Positions 28,467 to 38,214 of a stretch of 64,000 nucleotides of DNA are shown piece by piece. Origin of the DNA: Crocinitomicaceae bacterium (GTDB lineage: Bacteria; Bacteroidota; Bacteroidia; Flavobacteriales_D; Crocinitomicaceae). The stretch lies in the NCBI GenBank assembly GCA_020635955.1, contig JACJYW010000003.1:1-64000 (forward strand), given 5' to 3'. How positions within the stretch are numbered: position 1 is the first letter of the stretch; the number at the start of each line of letters is the position of its first letter. The notes under the pieces are model-generated. The model made no database searches. It was not told the origin of the DNA and worked only from the letters and a program-made list of their open reading frames with translations. The translations under genes were made by a program, and so were the position numbers.

Positions 28467-29585
28467 TTAATTTTCAACCAATTTAATTGCCTTATCCAGA
28501 TCAATACGCTCATCCCCGACAAAGGCCACCACGAAAGCGTGTTCAAATCCTTTATTTCTCAATTCTTTCTTCAGTTTATTAGCCGGATCTATCTCTTTAA
28601 AAAGCCCCACTGTATACTTGTACAATCCACCTGATTCATAGGTCCAGATTGGCATATTTTGGAATCTCTCATGCGTCAGATCAATAGGCGTGGCCGAAGT
28701 TTCAATCTGTACTCTAAATACCACATCCTTTTTGGTAATTTCTTTCTCTTCTAAACCAAAAAGAGTGGTATCGATCCCGTTAATCGTAGAATTTACGGAT
28801 AGATCTGCTCCTTCATACTCCGCTTTAAATTCCTGAAAGGCCTTAAAAATAGAAGACGCCATCAGATTCTGACTTTCTTTATTTGAAAGAAAATCTTCTT
28901 CTTTTGGATTCGTAAGGAAACCAGTTTCAATCAACACGGATGGCATGGTAGTTTTATATAACACTAAGAATCCTGCTTGCCTTACACCTCTATCAGATCT
29001 ACCTATGCTTTTGAATTGATTTTGAAGCTTTGTAGCAAAATTGATACTGTGATCAAGAAATACGCTCAATTGCAATTGCTGAGCTATGATCATGTCAGGC
29101 GTTAATTTTTCGTAGTTGGCACCTTGATTATCTTCCAATAAAATAGATGCATTCTCTCTTTCTGCTACTTTTTGTTGTGCTTCAGTTCTATGTAATCCTA
29201 AAACATAGGTTTCAGCTCCATAAGCAGCTTCAGGACCAGAGTTGACATGAATGCAGATAAAAAGATCGGCGTTATTTCTATTCGCAATAGCTGCTCTCTC
29301 ATTCAACTCAACAAAAACGTCCGTTTTACGGGTATACACCACATTGATATCCGGATAGTTCTCTTCAATGAACGAACCTAATTTTAATCCTATGTTCAGG
29401 GCAATTGTTTTTTCATTGGAATGTTTTCCATGGCAACCCGGATCTTTTCCACCATGGCCCGGATCGATCACAACTGTCTTGATTCCATGAGCCAATGCTG
29501 TTGACTGAGCAAATCCCTGTCCGCAAAAAAAGATGAAAACAGGCAATATTATCGCTCTCAAGATGTTTATATGCTTTATCATCAT
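28467..29585 (-). CDS. N-acetylmuramoyl-L-alanine amidase (Amidase_3)
   Basis: A 372-residue exported zinc amidase cleaving the MurNAc-L-Ala bond of peptidoglycan. After a signal peptide (ending near GFAQ) it shows VVIDPGHGGKDPGCHG with the first zinc His, FICIHVNSG with another His, and VLIETGFLTNPKE with the catalytic Glu. A C-terminal ~90-residue part (residues about 285-372) resembles a SPOR-like domain (TPIDL ... GLYKYTVGLFKE). The start is at either of two adjacent ATGs. It is divergent from lptD; a TAnnTTTG element lies on the - strand at 29630-29637 upstream. Confidence 0.9.
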   Translation of the reverse strand: MMIKHINILRAIILPVFIFFCGQGFAQSTALAHGIKTVVIDPGHGGKDPGCHGKHSNEKTIALNIGLKLGSFIEENYPDINVVYTRKTDVFVELNERAAIANRNNADLFICIHVNSGPEAAYGAETYVLGLHRTEAQQKVAERENASILLEDNQGANYEKLTPDMIIAQQLQLSVFLDHSINFATKLQNQFKSIGRSDRGVRQAGFLVLYKTTMPSVLIETGFLTNPKEEDFLSNKESQNLMASSIFKAFQEFKAEYEGADLSVNSTINGIDTTLFGLEEKEITKKDVVFRVQIETSATPIDLTHERFQNMPIWTYESGGLYKYTVGLFKEIDPANKLKKELRNKGFEHAFVVAFVGDERIDLDKAIKLVEN

Positions 29586-29647
29586 CTGATAATTGTTATA
29601 GTTTTGTGCACTTTTTTCGTATAGTATAACAAAGTTAAGACCAAAAG

Positions 29648-32197
29648 TTGCTGAATAGGCTCAAAATATCGCTAGTTATCCATTTATCAATGTTGATAAG
29701 CGTGCTATTTGCAGCCTCTTATTCCTTTGCACAAAATGATCTGGATGGACCCGTAAAGTATGAGGCAAGAGACTCGATCATTGCAAATATCCCCAGACAA
29801 ACGGTAATGCTTTATGGTGAAGCCTATGTAAGCTATGAGGGAATCGAACTTAAAGCAGATTACATAGAGATCAACACCAAAAACAGTGAAGTCATAGCCA
29901 CATTCACTACCGATTCTTCTGGAAATCCAGTTGGTAAGCCTATTTTCATTTCAGAGGGTGAAGAATCCAGATGTGATTACATCAAATACAATTTTGAAAC
30001 AAAAAAAGGCTATGTTAGAGAAGTAAGAGCACAACAGGATGAAGGCTATATACATATGGCTGAATCCAAGATCCATCCTAATGAAGAGATCCATTTAAAG
30101 AATGGTAAATTCACCACTTGTGACCTCGATACACCACATTACCATTTCAAATTAACGCGAGCGATCATTGTACCAGATCAACGAATTGTGACGGGACCGG
30201 TTTACATGAAATTATTCAAGATCCCTACTCCTCTTGCTGCTCCATTTGCCTTTTTCCCAAATTCAGATTCTAAAAAACACGGAATTATTATTCCAAGTTT
30301 TGCCAGCTCACCCAAAGCTGGATATGGATTACAGGACTTTGGGTACTATATTCCTATTGGAGATTACTGGGAGACACAATTCAATGGAACGATCTATACC
30401 TCTGGTAGATTTGCTGTTGGCAATATCACGAATTACAAAAAAAAATATAGGTATACAGGTTCTTTTGGTTTAAACTATCAATACCTGAAGGGGTATTTCT
30501 ATGACACCGTTAGAACCAGTAAAGTATCCGTTGACTGGACCCATACACAGGATCCAAAAGCCCATCCAAGCCTTACTTTTTCGGGTAATATTAAGTTTAT
30601 GTCTGATAATAACGGAAAGAATACTTTACAGACCTATAATCCGGATTACTTCACCAATCAATTCAACTCTGCCTTGTCATTGACCAAAAGATGGAAAACC
30701 AAAAGATTCAATGGTAACGCGAGTATTAAAACAAGTTTACAACAGAACTCAGTTGCCAAAACGTACACGCTCAATTTACCTGAATTAAATCTAGCCGTCA
30801 GCCGTTTTGATCTGGGTGTTTTCAGAAAAAACAAAGTAGGTAAAAAATGGTTTGAAGAGATCAAAGTACAATACGGAATGAAATCTAAGAACTTCATATC
30901 AGCTCCGGATAGCATTTTCAACGTCAATGACTACAATCAGGTTGGTGATTATGCTGTGAATGGTGTTGAGCAAAACGTAACGTTGAATTCTAACCTCAAA
31001 ATATTTGGTGGACGGTTTACTTTCACACCGCAAGCAACATACAGAGAATTCTGGAACTTCCAGTACGAAGATCATGAATGGAACGATACAGATCAAAAAG
31101 TGGACACTACAAAATTGAAAGGATTCGCCAATTCAAGAGAGGTGAACTTTACCGCCGGATTAACCTCCAGTTTTTATGGTATTTACAAGTTAAAAACAGA
31201 GCGTGAAACCAGATTCAAGCATGTAGCTACGCCAAACTTATCTTTCAATTACAGACCAGATCTCACCCTTTACAAAGAGGTACAATATGACGCAGACAGC
31301 AATACACGAATGTATTCTCCTTTTGTAAAAAGTTTGTACAAAGAACCTGGAGCCGGGGAATCAGGAAAGATCAGTTTCAGTTTAGCGAACACCTTGAAAA
31401 TGAAAACCCGGAATATGAATGACACGATCAACGAGACCGATAAAACATTCAACCTGATAGACGCTTTGGGTATAACTTCCAGTTATGACATTTTTAAAGA
31501 CTCCTTTAATCTGGATCCATTTAACCTATCGTTCAGAACATCAAAACTCTTTAAGGTCATAAGTTTCCAATCCAGTGGTCAATTGAGTCCATATGCTTAT
31601 GATTCATTGAATATTGAACGGGCTCAATATGCCTGGAAGAACAAACAAGGTGTGGGAGTTTTCAAAAACATGAATTTAGTAGTTGGCGCAAATTTCACCA
31701 GTAAAAATGGACGTAAAAAACAAGAGGAACTTTCATTACAAACGGAGAATAATGCAGCACAAAACGGCATTGTTACTAACCCAAACAAAGTGAGTTTTGA
31801 TATCCCCTGGCAACTGAATGTTTCTTATAACTTAAAATACACCCGGGTATTAAAGGACACCTTTACGGACAGAAACTATAATGCTGTTCAAACCATCAAA
31901 TTTGATGGAGATTTTAGTATAAATGAGAAATGGAAGATCGGCTTTTTAACGAATTTTGATCTGCAACAATTCCTGCCTGCCTATCAATCGGATGCCGAAA
32001 AACCCTATAAAAATTTGGTGACTAATTACAACATCAATCTATGGAGAGACTTGCATTGTTGGGAGGCTACTTTACAATGGGGACAAACCGGTCCGTGGTC
32101 AGAAAAAAGATTTACTTTCTTATTCCGCGTAAACATTAAAGCATCAATGTTCCAGGATATCAAGCTGGAATGGAATCAGCCTCCGATCTTCTTTTAG
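29648..32197 (+). CDS. lptD: LPS-assembly protein LptD (Bacteroidota type)
   Basis: 849 residues. An OstA/LptA-like N-terminal jellyroll part (about residues 40-180: MLYGEAYVSYEGIELKADYIEINT) precedes a large C-terminal beta-barrel of Tyr/Phe-rich amphipathic strands. A PFAFFPNSDSKKHGIIIPSF segment matches the LptD linker before the barrel. It inserts lipopolysaccharide into the outer leaflet. The start is ambiguous: TTG 29648 gives a basic n-region and full signal peptide, while ATG 29690 gives a shorter one; I prefer the TTG. The last 38 bases overlap the convergent PqiA-like gene. Confidence 0.85.
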   Translation: MLNRLKISLVIHLSMLISVLFAASYSFAQNDLDGPVKYEARDSIIANIPRQTVMLYGEAYVSYEGIELKADYIEINTKNSEVIATFTTDSSGNPVGKPIFISEGEESRCDYIKYNFETKKGYVREVRAQQDEGYIHMAESKIHPNEEIHLKNGKFTTCDLDTPHYHFKLTRAIIVPDQRIVTGPVYMKLFKIPTPLAAPFAFFPNSDSKKHGIIIPSFASSPKAGYGLQDFGYYIPIGDYWETQFNGTIYTSGRFAVGNITNYKKKYRYTGSFGLNYQYLKGYFYDTVRTSKVSVDWTHTQDPKAHPSLTFSGNIKFMSDNNGKNTLQTYNPDYFTNQFNSALSLTKRWKTKRFNGNASIKTSLQQNSVAKTYTLNLPELNLAVSRFDLGVFRKNKVGKKWFEEIKVQYGMKSKNFISAPDSIFNVNDYNQVGDYAVNGVEQNVTLNSNLKIFGGRFTFTPQATYREFWNFQYEDHEWNDTDQKVDTTKLKGFANSREVNFTAGLTSSFYGIYKLKTERETRFKHVATPNLSFNYRPDLTLYKEVQYDADSNTRMYSPFVKSLYKEPGAGESGKISFSLANTLKMKTRNMNDTINETDKTFNLIDALGITSSYDIFKDSFNLDPFNLSFRTSKLFKVISFQSSGQLSPYAYDSLNIERAQYAWKNKQGVGVFKNMNLVVGANFTSKNGRKKQEELSLQTENNAAQNGIVTNPNKVSFDIPWQLNVSYNLKYTRVLKDTFTDRNYNAVQTIKFDGDFSINEKWKIGFLTNFDLQQFLPAYQSDAEKPYKNLVTNYNINLWRDLHCWEATLQWGQTGPWSEKRFTFLFRVNIKASMFQDIKLEWNQPPIFF

Positions 32198-33071
32198 AGG
32201 CTTCAATAACCGTATTCTTCAAGAAACGGCCTGATCCTATAGAAAACACTACAAAGGCCACAAAAAAGTAAAGTCCTATCAAAGTAGACGCACCGGTATC
32301 TACGCCAACATTCATATTTGCAAAGGAGAAATAAGCCAGAAAAACGGAGGAAACAAAGACATCAGCCATACTCCATTTACCCAGTTTATCGATCACTGTT
32401 ACGGCTTGTTTACTATATCTGGATCCAGGTGCAAAGAACACCATACTTGAAGTAAGGAGTTTCACCGTTGGAAAAACAATACTGAAGATCAATATTATAA
32501 TGGCCACAAAGTAATTTCCGCCCATGTAAAGCAATTTGATCAATTCCAGTACCGATTTGTTTTGATACAAGAAGTAAACACGCCCTTCAACGGTACCGGT
32601 AAACTCAAATTCATCTGTAATTGGAAGAGTTGCTGTTACATCATCTTTGAAAGCCTGAATTTCCAGAAAAGGGGATTGTAAACCCAAATAAAGAAAACAC
32701 ATGGCAGCCATAACAAAGGAGAGTCCAATGGCTTGATTTCGATACTCCTTTTTACCATAAACCAGTGAGATCAGGATCAAATAAGCCACCACTATAGAGA
32801 ACAGAATAACTCCATTTTTCACTGCCGAATTGTAATAGAGATCTGCTTTATCTTCCAATTCTCTTTTGTTCTCCATGATCTCATCACCGGGACCAAAAAA
32901 AGGCACCCATTCCCATAGATTACCTAATCGAGCTTCAGCATCCAGTAAAAGAACAATCTCCTCTTTTTTGACCTTATAATTGTTCAGCTTAGAGGTAATG
33001 GCAAAAGTCAACACCACGGTTGTAGCAAAGACAATGAGAGTAGCTACTAATAAAAGGGTGTATTTTTTCAT
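32160..33071 (-). CDS. PqiA-like (paraquat-inducible protein A) membrane protein
   Basis: 303 residues with an N-terminal helix (about 5-27), a polar periplasmic-type region, and four or five further transmembrane helices. The second half holds the PqiA-domain signature FPTVKLLTS followed by LGKWSMADVFVSSVFLAY. In proteobacteria PqiA works with the MCE protein PqiB in lipid transport between membranes; here an MCE gene is 4 kb away on the same strand, so a functional pairing is plausible. It overlaps the 3' end of lptD by 38 bases. Confidence 0.78.
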   Translation of the reverse strand: MKKYTLLLVATLIVFATTVVLTFAITSKLNNYKVKKEEIVLLLDAEARLGNLWEWVPFFGPGDEIMENKRELEDKADLYYNSAVKNGVILFSIVVAYLILISLVYGKKEYRNQAIGLSFVMAAMCFLYLGLQSPFLEIQAFKDDVTATLPITDEFEFTGTVEGRVYFLYQNKSVLELIKLLYMGGNYFVAIIILIFSIVFPTVKLLTSSMVFFAPGSRYSKQAVTVIDKLGKWSMADVFVSSVFLAYFSFANMNVGVDTGASTLIGLYFFVAFVVFSIGSGRFLKNTVIEASKRRSEADSIPA

Positions 33072-33132
33072 TTGATCTTTTGTTGCTCTGGAACTAAGAT
33101 ATGAATTCTCTGATTTTTTTTAAGACTATAGT

Positions 33133-33361
33133 CTTCGACTCCGCTCAGACTGACATTTATTGAAGATATTGACGCGAAAGACTCTTCGACAGGCTCAGAG
33201 TGACAATTAGTTAGATGATGTGATGTTCGAAACACTCTTCGACAGGCTCAGAGTGACAAATTGCTAAATGATAGTTTTCGAACACACTATTCGACTCCGC
33301 TCAGAATGACACTTTTTGAAGATATTGACGCGAAAGACTCTTCGACAGGCTCAGAGTGACA
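33133..33361. repeat. Array of five short interspersed repeats (CTTCGAC...TGACA)
   Basis: The 340-base gene-free gap 33072-33411 holds five copies of a 22-23-base element at 33133-33155, 33184-33205, 33237-33258, 33289-33311 and 33340-33361. Three copies read CTTCGACAGGCTCAGAGTGA and two carry the variant core GACTCCGCTCAGA. Copies 4-5 with their flanks repeat copies 1-2 at an exact offset of 156 bases, including a shared GATATTGACGCGAAAGA spacer, so part of the array arose by tandem duplication. The family looks like the REP-like intergenic elements common in Bacteroidota. The stretch after it (33362-33411) is a low-complexity CATCTACACAT-type run. No ORF is supported in this gap. Confidence 0.85.
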
Positions 33362-33411
33362 ATCTACACATCCTCAAATCTGCACATCAGCATATCTACA
33401 CATCTACACAC

Positions 33412-35748
33412 CTACTCCTTGATCACTTTCTCTATGTGCAGGATCTCCCCGCTAAGATCTCGGAAAGTTAAAATGTATGCTCCCTGTTGAAGCGCAGAAA
33501 CATCTAATACATTTTGAGTTTGTAGTTGTTGCACGAGTCTGCCTGAAAGATCTCTTATCTCAACTATTCCCGAGCCTATACCTTTTACGATCAACTCATT
33601 TGACACCGGGTTTGGATAGATACTGATCTCCGAATTCTTTTCATCTTCCAATCCCACCAAAGAATAATCCGTCACGAAGAAATGATCAAAACCTGCTTCG
33701 CAAATGCTGATAGAAGATGGATAATCACTTATGTGCAGTATCAATTGCATAGTTGTAGTAGCAGTGATCACATTACTCACTGAAATACTGTACGGCAACC
33801 ATTCGCTCATCACAGTATTACCGTTGTATAATTTCAATATAGGTGCAGTCTCTGATCCATTATATAAACTCACAGTTAGAGTATCATCTGCCGGTCCGAA
33901 CATATCGTAGAAAAATGCATTGAAATTGATGTATGGATCAGTGTATCCCGTCAAATCAAATACCGGTGAGATCAAAATGGTTTCTCCGTTATCTACTTCC
34001 TGATCGTTCGCTTGTGTTGAACCATTTCCCGTGATATAAGCTTTATTTCCGCAATCCCAAAATCCGTCAGTAAAAGGGTTTTCGATCACCCCATTTACGA
34101 TCACTCCTACCGGAACTTCTCGTTCCCACATACCTTTGTGTGCATCTCCAAATACGGTCCAACCGAAATCAAAGCTGAAATCATCATAAATTCCCTGGTC
34201 CAGATAAATGGTTAGATCAGTGACTGTGCTAGTAAGCATGGTATCTTCAAAACAAGCAGATACATAACCCCATTTTCCAGCCACGACATCATAATGATCT
34301 TCATAATATAATCCAATGCTTACCTCACCATTTACATCCGTTACTCCGGTATGTTCAAGATAGGTATGATCTAATTCTACCTGAGCATTTTCAATGGGCT
34401 GAAGCGTTTGCGCATCCAATACCGTTACATTGACATAATACTGAGGAATCTTCACCAACTCAATATCCTGAGTAGCAATATTGCCTTCTGTCATGGAAAC
34501 AGAAACCGTTTGCGGATAGTAGAGCAATTTGAAATAGGTCACATCATAAGTACCTGAGCTTTCTACGCCTGTGGCATAATCACCAAAAATATTCGACTGG
34601 TCATGGATATTTTGATTATCAATGCTGATCTCAACTCCATTTAATGGCGTTCCGGTTCCAAATTCGGTTACTGTACCTTCAAGGTAAGCTCCCTGATGAT
34701 AATCTACTGAAAGAATGAACAATCCCTCTTCTCTGTCAGATGCCAGAATATTCCCTGAAGGGAAGAATGGAAAAGCACCCCAACATCCATTATATGTTTG
34801 AGAATCATAGGGTGAGGTATCAAAATTCCCTATTTCCACCATATTGTGCGGATAGGTCACGTCATGCACTACTATACCATCCGTGTAATAAGAGGTAATG
34901 ATATAATTGTTTCGAACGTGTGTGTTATGCGGAATAATTCCATCTCCGGATGAAGATTGGATCTTATCCAAATACTTGATATTTGCAGGATCTGTAACAT
35001 CATAAGCACCAACAAAACCTCCAGAGATCTCATCTGTAGTAAACACATAATTAGCATCCGTTGAAGCCCAAATATTGTGCGTAAAGTTTCCAGGTGAATT
35101 AGAGGTCCCCAGTAAAACCGGATTGGCTTTATCTGTCAGATCGACCACACTGAAAAAGCCATCATTGATATGCGCAAAATAGCCCGTATCATCCACCACA
35201 TATCCATCATGAACATACCAGGTATCAAAGGTTCCTACTTCTATTGGATTCCAGGGATCGGTTGCCACATCCAAAATGATCACACCACCATTTCCACGGT
35301 TTGCACCAAATATGTAGACGTATCCGTTGTCTTCATAAATGTTATGAGCAGATTGCCATTCATTTCCTAATGGACCATCATAGTGTGTGAAAGGTGTTAC
35401 AGGTGAACCAGGCAAACCTGAAAGATCCACGATTAACAAGCCTTCATGGGCCTCAGTGGTGATGTAAGCGTAATCCTGATATACTTTAATATCTCTCCAA
35501 ACTGAATAAATTCCATCAATCCAGGAATATTCAACAGGATTTGCCGGATCAGTGACATTGACTATACTTAGACCCTCTTCACATCCTACTAAAGCAAATT
35601 CATTTCCAAACTCATCAACATACCCCCAAACATCATTGAGTTTGGTATTGTGAACTGCAGGAATATCAAGGTATCCCAGCTGGGTCATATTCAACTGTGC
35701 AAAGGATGAAAAGGCGATAAAAGTAAGAGCGAGCAGTAAGTGCTTCAT
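33412..35748 (-). CDS. LVIVD / choice-of-anchor B family protein with T9SS type A sorting domain
   Basis: 778 residues. A signal peptide (ending near FAQ) precedes an N-terminal beta-propeller of LVIVD repeats (about residues 25-345; for example GLLIVDLSG, GGVIILDVA, GFFSVVDLTD, GIVVHDVT). Two carboxypeptidase-regulatory-like Ig folds follow (about 355-520; YLEGTVTEFGTGTPLNGVEI). Next come a ~170-residue carbohydrate-binding/MAM-like beta domain and a C-terminal T9SS type A sorting domain (SEISIYPNPVSNELIVKG ... GAYILTFRD). The protein is most likely exported through T9SS and surface bound or released. The target is unknown. Confidence 0.87.
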   Translation of the reverse strand: MKHLLLALTFIAFSSFAQLNMTQLGYLDIPAVHNTKLNDVWGYVDEFGNEFALVGCEEGLSIVNVTDPANPVEYSWIDGIYSVWRDIKVYQDYAYITTEAHEGLLIVDLSGLPGSPVTPFTHYDGPLGNEWQSAHNIYEDNGYVYIFGANRGNGGVIILDVATDPWNPIEVGTFDTWYVHDGYVVDDTGYFAHINDGFFSVVDLTDKANPVLLGTSNSPGNFTHNIWASTDANYVFTTDEISGGFVGAYDVTDPANIKYLDKIQSSSGDGIIPHNTHVRNNYIITSYYTDGIVVHDVTYPHNMVEIGNFDTSPYDSQTYNGCWGAFPFFPSGNILASDREEGLFILSVDYHQGAYLEGTVTEFGTGTPLNGVEISIDNQNIHDQSNIFGDYATGVESSGTYDVTYFKLLYYPQTVSVSMTEGNIATQDIELVKIPQYYVNVTVLDAQTLQPIENAQVELDHTYLEHTGVTDVNGEVSIGLYYEDHYDVVAGKWGYVSACFEDTMLTSTVTDLTIYLDQGIYDDFSFDFGWTVFGDAHKGMWEREVPVGVIVNGVIENPFTDGFWDCGNKAYITGNGSTQANDQEVDNGETILISPVFDLTGYTDPYINFNAFFYDMFGPADDTLTVSLYNGSETAPILKLYNGNTVMSEWLPYSISVSNVITATTTMQLILHISDYPSSISICEAGFDHFFVTDYSLVGLEDEKNSEISIYPNPVSNELIVKGIGSGIVEIRDLSGRLVQQLQTQNVLDVSALQQGAYILTFRDLSGEILHIEKVIKE

Positions 35749-35807
35749 TTCATTCTAATTACTTCTACTAAGTTAGGATTAATTCGCGGGATGTCCTATG
35801 ACATTGA

Positions 35808-36407
35808 TCAGTCTGCTGATTTGATAGATTCCCAGGTATCATATAAGGAGTCTTGTGAAGGACGATTAGCATCCAGCTCTCTCAACGGCTCAATAGCTTT
35901 CAAAGTATCGTGACATTCTTTTGGTAACTGCTGATATAATTGGGTCCCCTTGGTTTTCCAGGCAATCATTTCATCTGTTACTTCTTTGATGATCTTTGCA
36001 GGATTCCCCACCACCAATGAACGTTTTGGAATTTGCATATTGGCCGGAACAAAGCTCAAAGCACCAATAATACTTTCGTCTCCAACATAAGCATCATCCA
36101 TGATCACGGCATTCATCCCGATCAGGCAATTCTCACCCAAATTCGCTCCATGAATAATGGCTCCGTGCCCCACATGAGCACCTTTTTTCAACACGATAGA
36201 TTTACCCGGAAACATGTGAACTGTACAGTTTTCCTGCACATTACAACCATCTTCAATAATGATCTGTCCCCAGTCTCCTCTTAAGGCACAACCAGGACCT
36301 ATGTAAACATTTTTACCAATGATCACATTACCGGTAACGGCCGCTTGTGGATGCACAAATGATGATTCATGTACCACAGGTTTGAATCCTTTGAATTCGT
36401 AAATCAT
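35808..36407 (-). CDS. Gamma-carbonic-anhydrase-like / PaaY-type hexapeptide protein
   Basis: A 199-residue left-handed beta-helix protein built of hexapeptide repeats (IIGKNVYIGPGCAL, IIEDGCNVQENCTVH). The three metal-ligand-type His residues of gamma carbonic anhydrases are plausible in CTVHMFPG, GHGAIIHG. The C-terminal helix (residues about 160-199) and the ITDEM...WKTKGTQLYQ-like segment point to the PaaY subgroup, reported as thioesterases or carbonic anhydrases. It lies three bases downstream of the membrane protein gene on the same strand. Confidence 0.82.
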   Translation of the reverse strand: MIYEFKGFKPVVHESSFVHPQAAVTGNVIIGKNVYIGPGCALRGDWGQIIIEDGCNVQENCTVHMFPGKSIVLKKGAHVGHGAIIHGANLGENCLIGMNAVIMDDAYVGDESIIGALSFVPANMQIPKRSLVVGNPAKIIKEVTDEMIAWKTKGTQLYQQLPKECHDTLKAIEPLRELDANRPSQDSLYDTWESIKSAD

Positions 36408-36410
36408 ACC

Positions 36411-37130
36411 TTAAAGATAGTTATCCTTATGAAAACCAGCCTTATCTAGTTTTTTGATACCTATGTAGAAATAGATGATCCCTAAGGTCAATAAAATATG
36501 GCTTAGGTCATTCTTATCGAACCATTGATGCAAATTGATCTTTAGAAGAAAAACAAAGGCAGATGGAAGCATGATCAAAACCCCCAAATAGAAGTATTTG
36601 TATAAGGGTGACAATCCCTTTCTAAAGTAGATCATTCCTAAGATACCTGCAGTTAAGGAAACTCCAACAATGGTATTGATGGCAATAGGCAAGAATCCTC
36701 TGCTTGGTTTTTCTGAAAGATCCACAAAAACCAGTACCAGAATCCAGGCTGTGATCACTGCTACAAACTTCCAAAAAGAAGCCAATTTTAATCGGCCAAA
36801 GATCTTGCGGTCAGGATACAAAGAGATCATTCCTTGCTCTAAACAATATACTGAAACAGGACCTGAAAGCCATGAAAGGAATTTACCCGGAACACCCCAG
36901 TAATTGTACATTACATGACCGAATCCACCAATGATAGAACCTATACCGAATATCAGGAAAAACCATTTCCAATACTGATAAAAGGGATGTTCTGATTTGA
37001 TCTTACCGACTTTGATCCCAAAGTAAACGGATATCGATCCCATGATGAGATCTGTAATTAACGCCATGGGCTCTACAAGGTCCAATCCGAATAAAACGAA
37101 ATGGATCTTTTCAAAATCTGCTCCAATCAT
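36411..37130 (-). CDS. Hypothetical seven-helix membrane protein
   Basis: 239 residues with about seven hydrophobic helices, starting MIGADFEKIHFVLFGLDLVEP. The helices are separated by short loops, with WKWFFLIFGIGSIIGGFGH near the middle. There is no signal peptide and no motif that I can assign; the pattern is that of small uncharacterised integral membrane proteins (DUF6962-like proteins are one possibility that I cannot confirm). Packed between accA and the hexapeptide gene with 3-8 base gaps, so co-transcription with accA is likely. Confidence 0.6.
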   Translation of the reverse strand: MIGADFEKIHFVLFGLDLVEPMALITDLIMGSISVYFGIKVGKIKSEHPFYQYWKWFFLIFGIGSIIGGFGHVMYNYWGVPGKFLSWLSGPVSVYCLEQGMISLYPDRKIFGRLKLASFWKFVAVITAWILVLVFVDLSEKPSRGFLPIAINTIVGVSLTAGILGMIYFRKGLSPLYKYFYLGVLIMLPSAFVFLLKINLHQWFDKNDLSHILLTLGIIYFYIGIKKLDKAGFHKDNYL

Positions 37131-37138
37131 AGATTACC

Positions 37139-38098
37139 CTACTTGCCTTTGAAAACTCCCATTTGACAGAATTTGTCAATTCTCTTCTCCACTAGGGTAT
37201 GAGGGTCCAGTGTATCTAGTTTCTCAAGATTCTTAAGAATAGATTTCTTAACGTTATCGAAAGTCTCCTCTCTGAAACGGTGAGCACCACCAAGAGGTTC
37301 TTTAATGATCTCATCAACGATCTTCAGATTTTTCATGTCTGTAGAAGTCAATTTCAATGCTTCAGCTGCTTTTTCTTTAAAATCCCAGCTTCTCCAAAGA
37401 ATAGTAGAACAGTTTTCAGGAGAAATTACTGAATACCATGAATTCTCTAACATGATAACTCTGTCTCCAACACCAATTCCCAAAGCTCCTCCTGATGCAC
37501 CTTCACCAATAATGATGCAGATCACAGGCACTTTTAGATTCATCATTTCATAGATGTTTCTAGCAATGGCTTCTCCCTGACCTCTTTCTTCAGCCTCTAA
37601 ACCAGGAAATGCACCCGGAGTGTCGATCAAAGTGATGATCGGTTTATTAAATTTCTCAGCTAACTTGAATAAACGCAATGCTTTTCTGTATCCTTCAGGA
37701 TTAGGCATCCCAAAGTTTCTGTACTGACGCATTTTAGTGTTGGTTCCTTTTTGCTGACCAACGATCATTACTGAACGTCCATCAATGGTTCCAAAACCAC
37801 CCACCATTGCTTTGTCATCCTTTACATTACGGTCTCCGTGTAATTCAATGAAATCACCACCAGTCAAGGCTTTAATGTATTCTAAAGCATAAGGTCTGTC
37901 CGGATGACGAGAAAGTTGCACGCGTTGCCATGGAGTTAAATTCTCAAAGATCTCCTTGGTAGCTTCTTTCAATTTCTTTTCAAGATCGCGAACCATTTTC
38001 GTGGTATCTACCCCACTATTATCCTGGATTTCTCTCGCTTTCGCAATTTCTTCTTCGATCTTAGCCAACGGCTCTTCAAAAGCTAAATAATTTGACAT
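37139..38098 (-). CDS. accA: Acetyl-CoA carboxylase carboxyltransferase subunit alpha
   Basis: Carboxyltransferase alpha subunit for malonyl-CoA formation, the first step of fatty-acid synthesis. The protein has MSNYLAFEEPLAKIEEEI at the start, HPDRPYALEYI, DRNVKDDKAMVGG, GQQKG, IDTPGAFPGLEAEERGQ and EGASGGALGIGVGD, all family landmarks. I choose ATG 38098 (319 residues) over the upstream in-frame start at 38140 because it begins at the conserved helix and gives the standard length. The beta subunit AccD is not in the window. It is divergent from ispE. Confidence 0.95.
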   Translation of the reverse strand: MSNYLAFEEPLAKIEEEIAKAREIQDNSGVDTTKMVRDLEKKLKEATKEIFENLTPWQRVQLSRHPDRPYALEYIKALTGGDFIELHGDRNVKDDKAMVGGFGTIDGRSVMIVGQQKGTNTKMRQYRNFGMPNPEGYRKALRLFKLAEKFNKPIITLIDTPGAFPGLEAEERGQGEAIARNIYEMMNLKVPVICIIIGEGASGGALGIGVGDRVIMLENSWYSVISPENCSTILWRSWDFKEKAAEALKLTSTDMKNLKIVDEIIKEPLGGAHRFREETFDNVKKSILKNLEKLDTLDPHTLVEKRIDKFCQMGVFKGK

Positions 38099-38214
38099 GC
38101 GTGTTTCTTTTTCAGATTTGTGTTCAAAATGAGCGTTCAAATTTAAGCTTTTTTCAGAAGACCAACTTTTAGGCTTTTCCTTTTTTGCAATTATCTTCGT
38201 AACAAACTAAGAAT

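Noticed and set aside
33133..33361. Possible CRISPR array
   Set aside because: The five repeats differ in sequence, spacing is irregular, two spacers are duplicated and no cas gene is in view; it fits interspersed REP-like elements.
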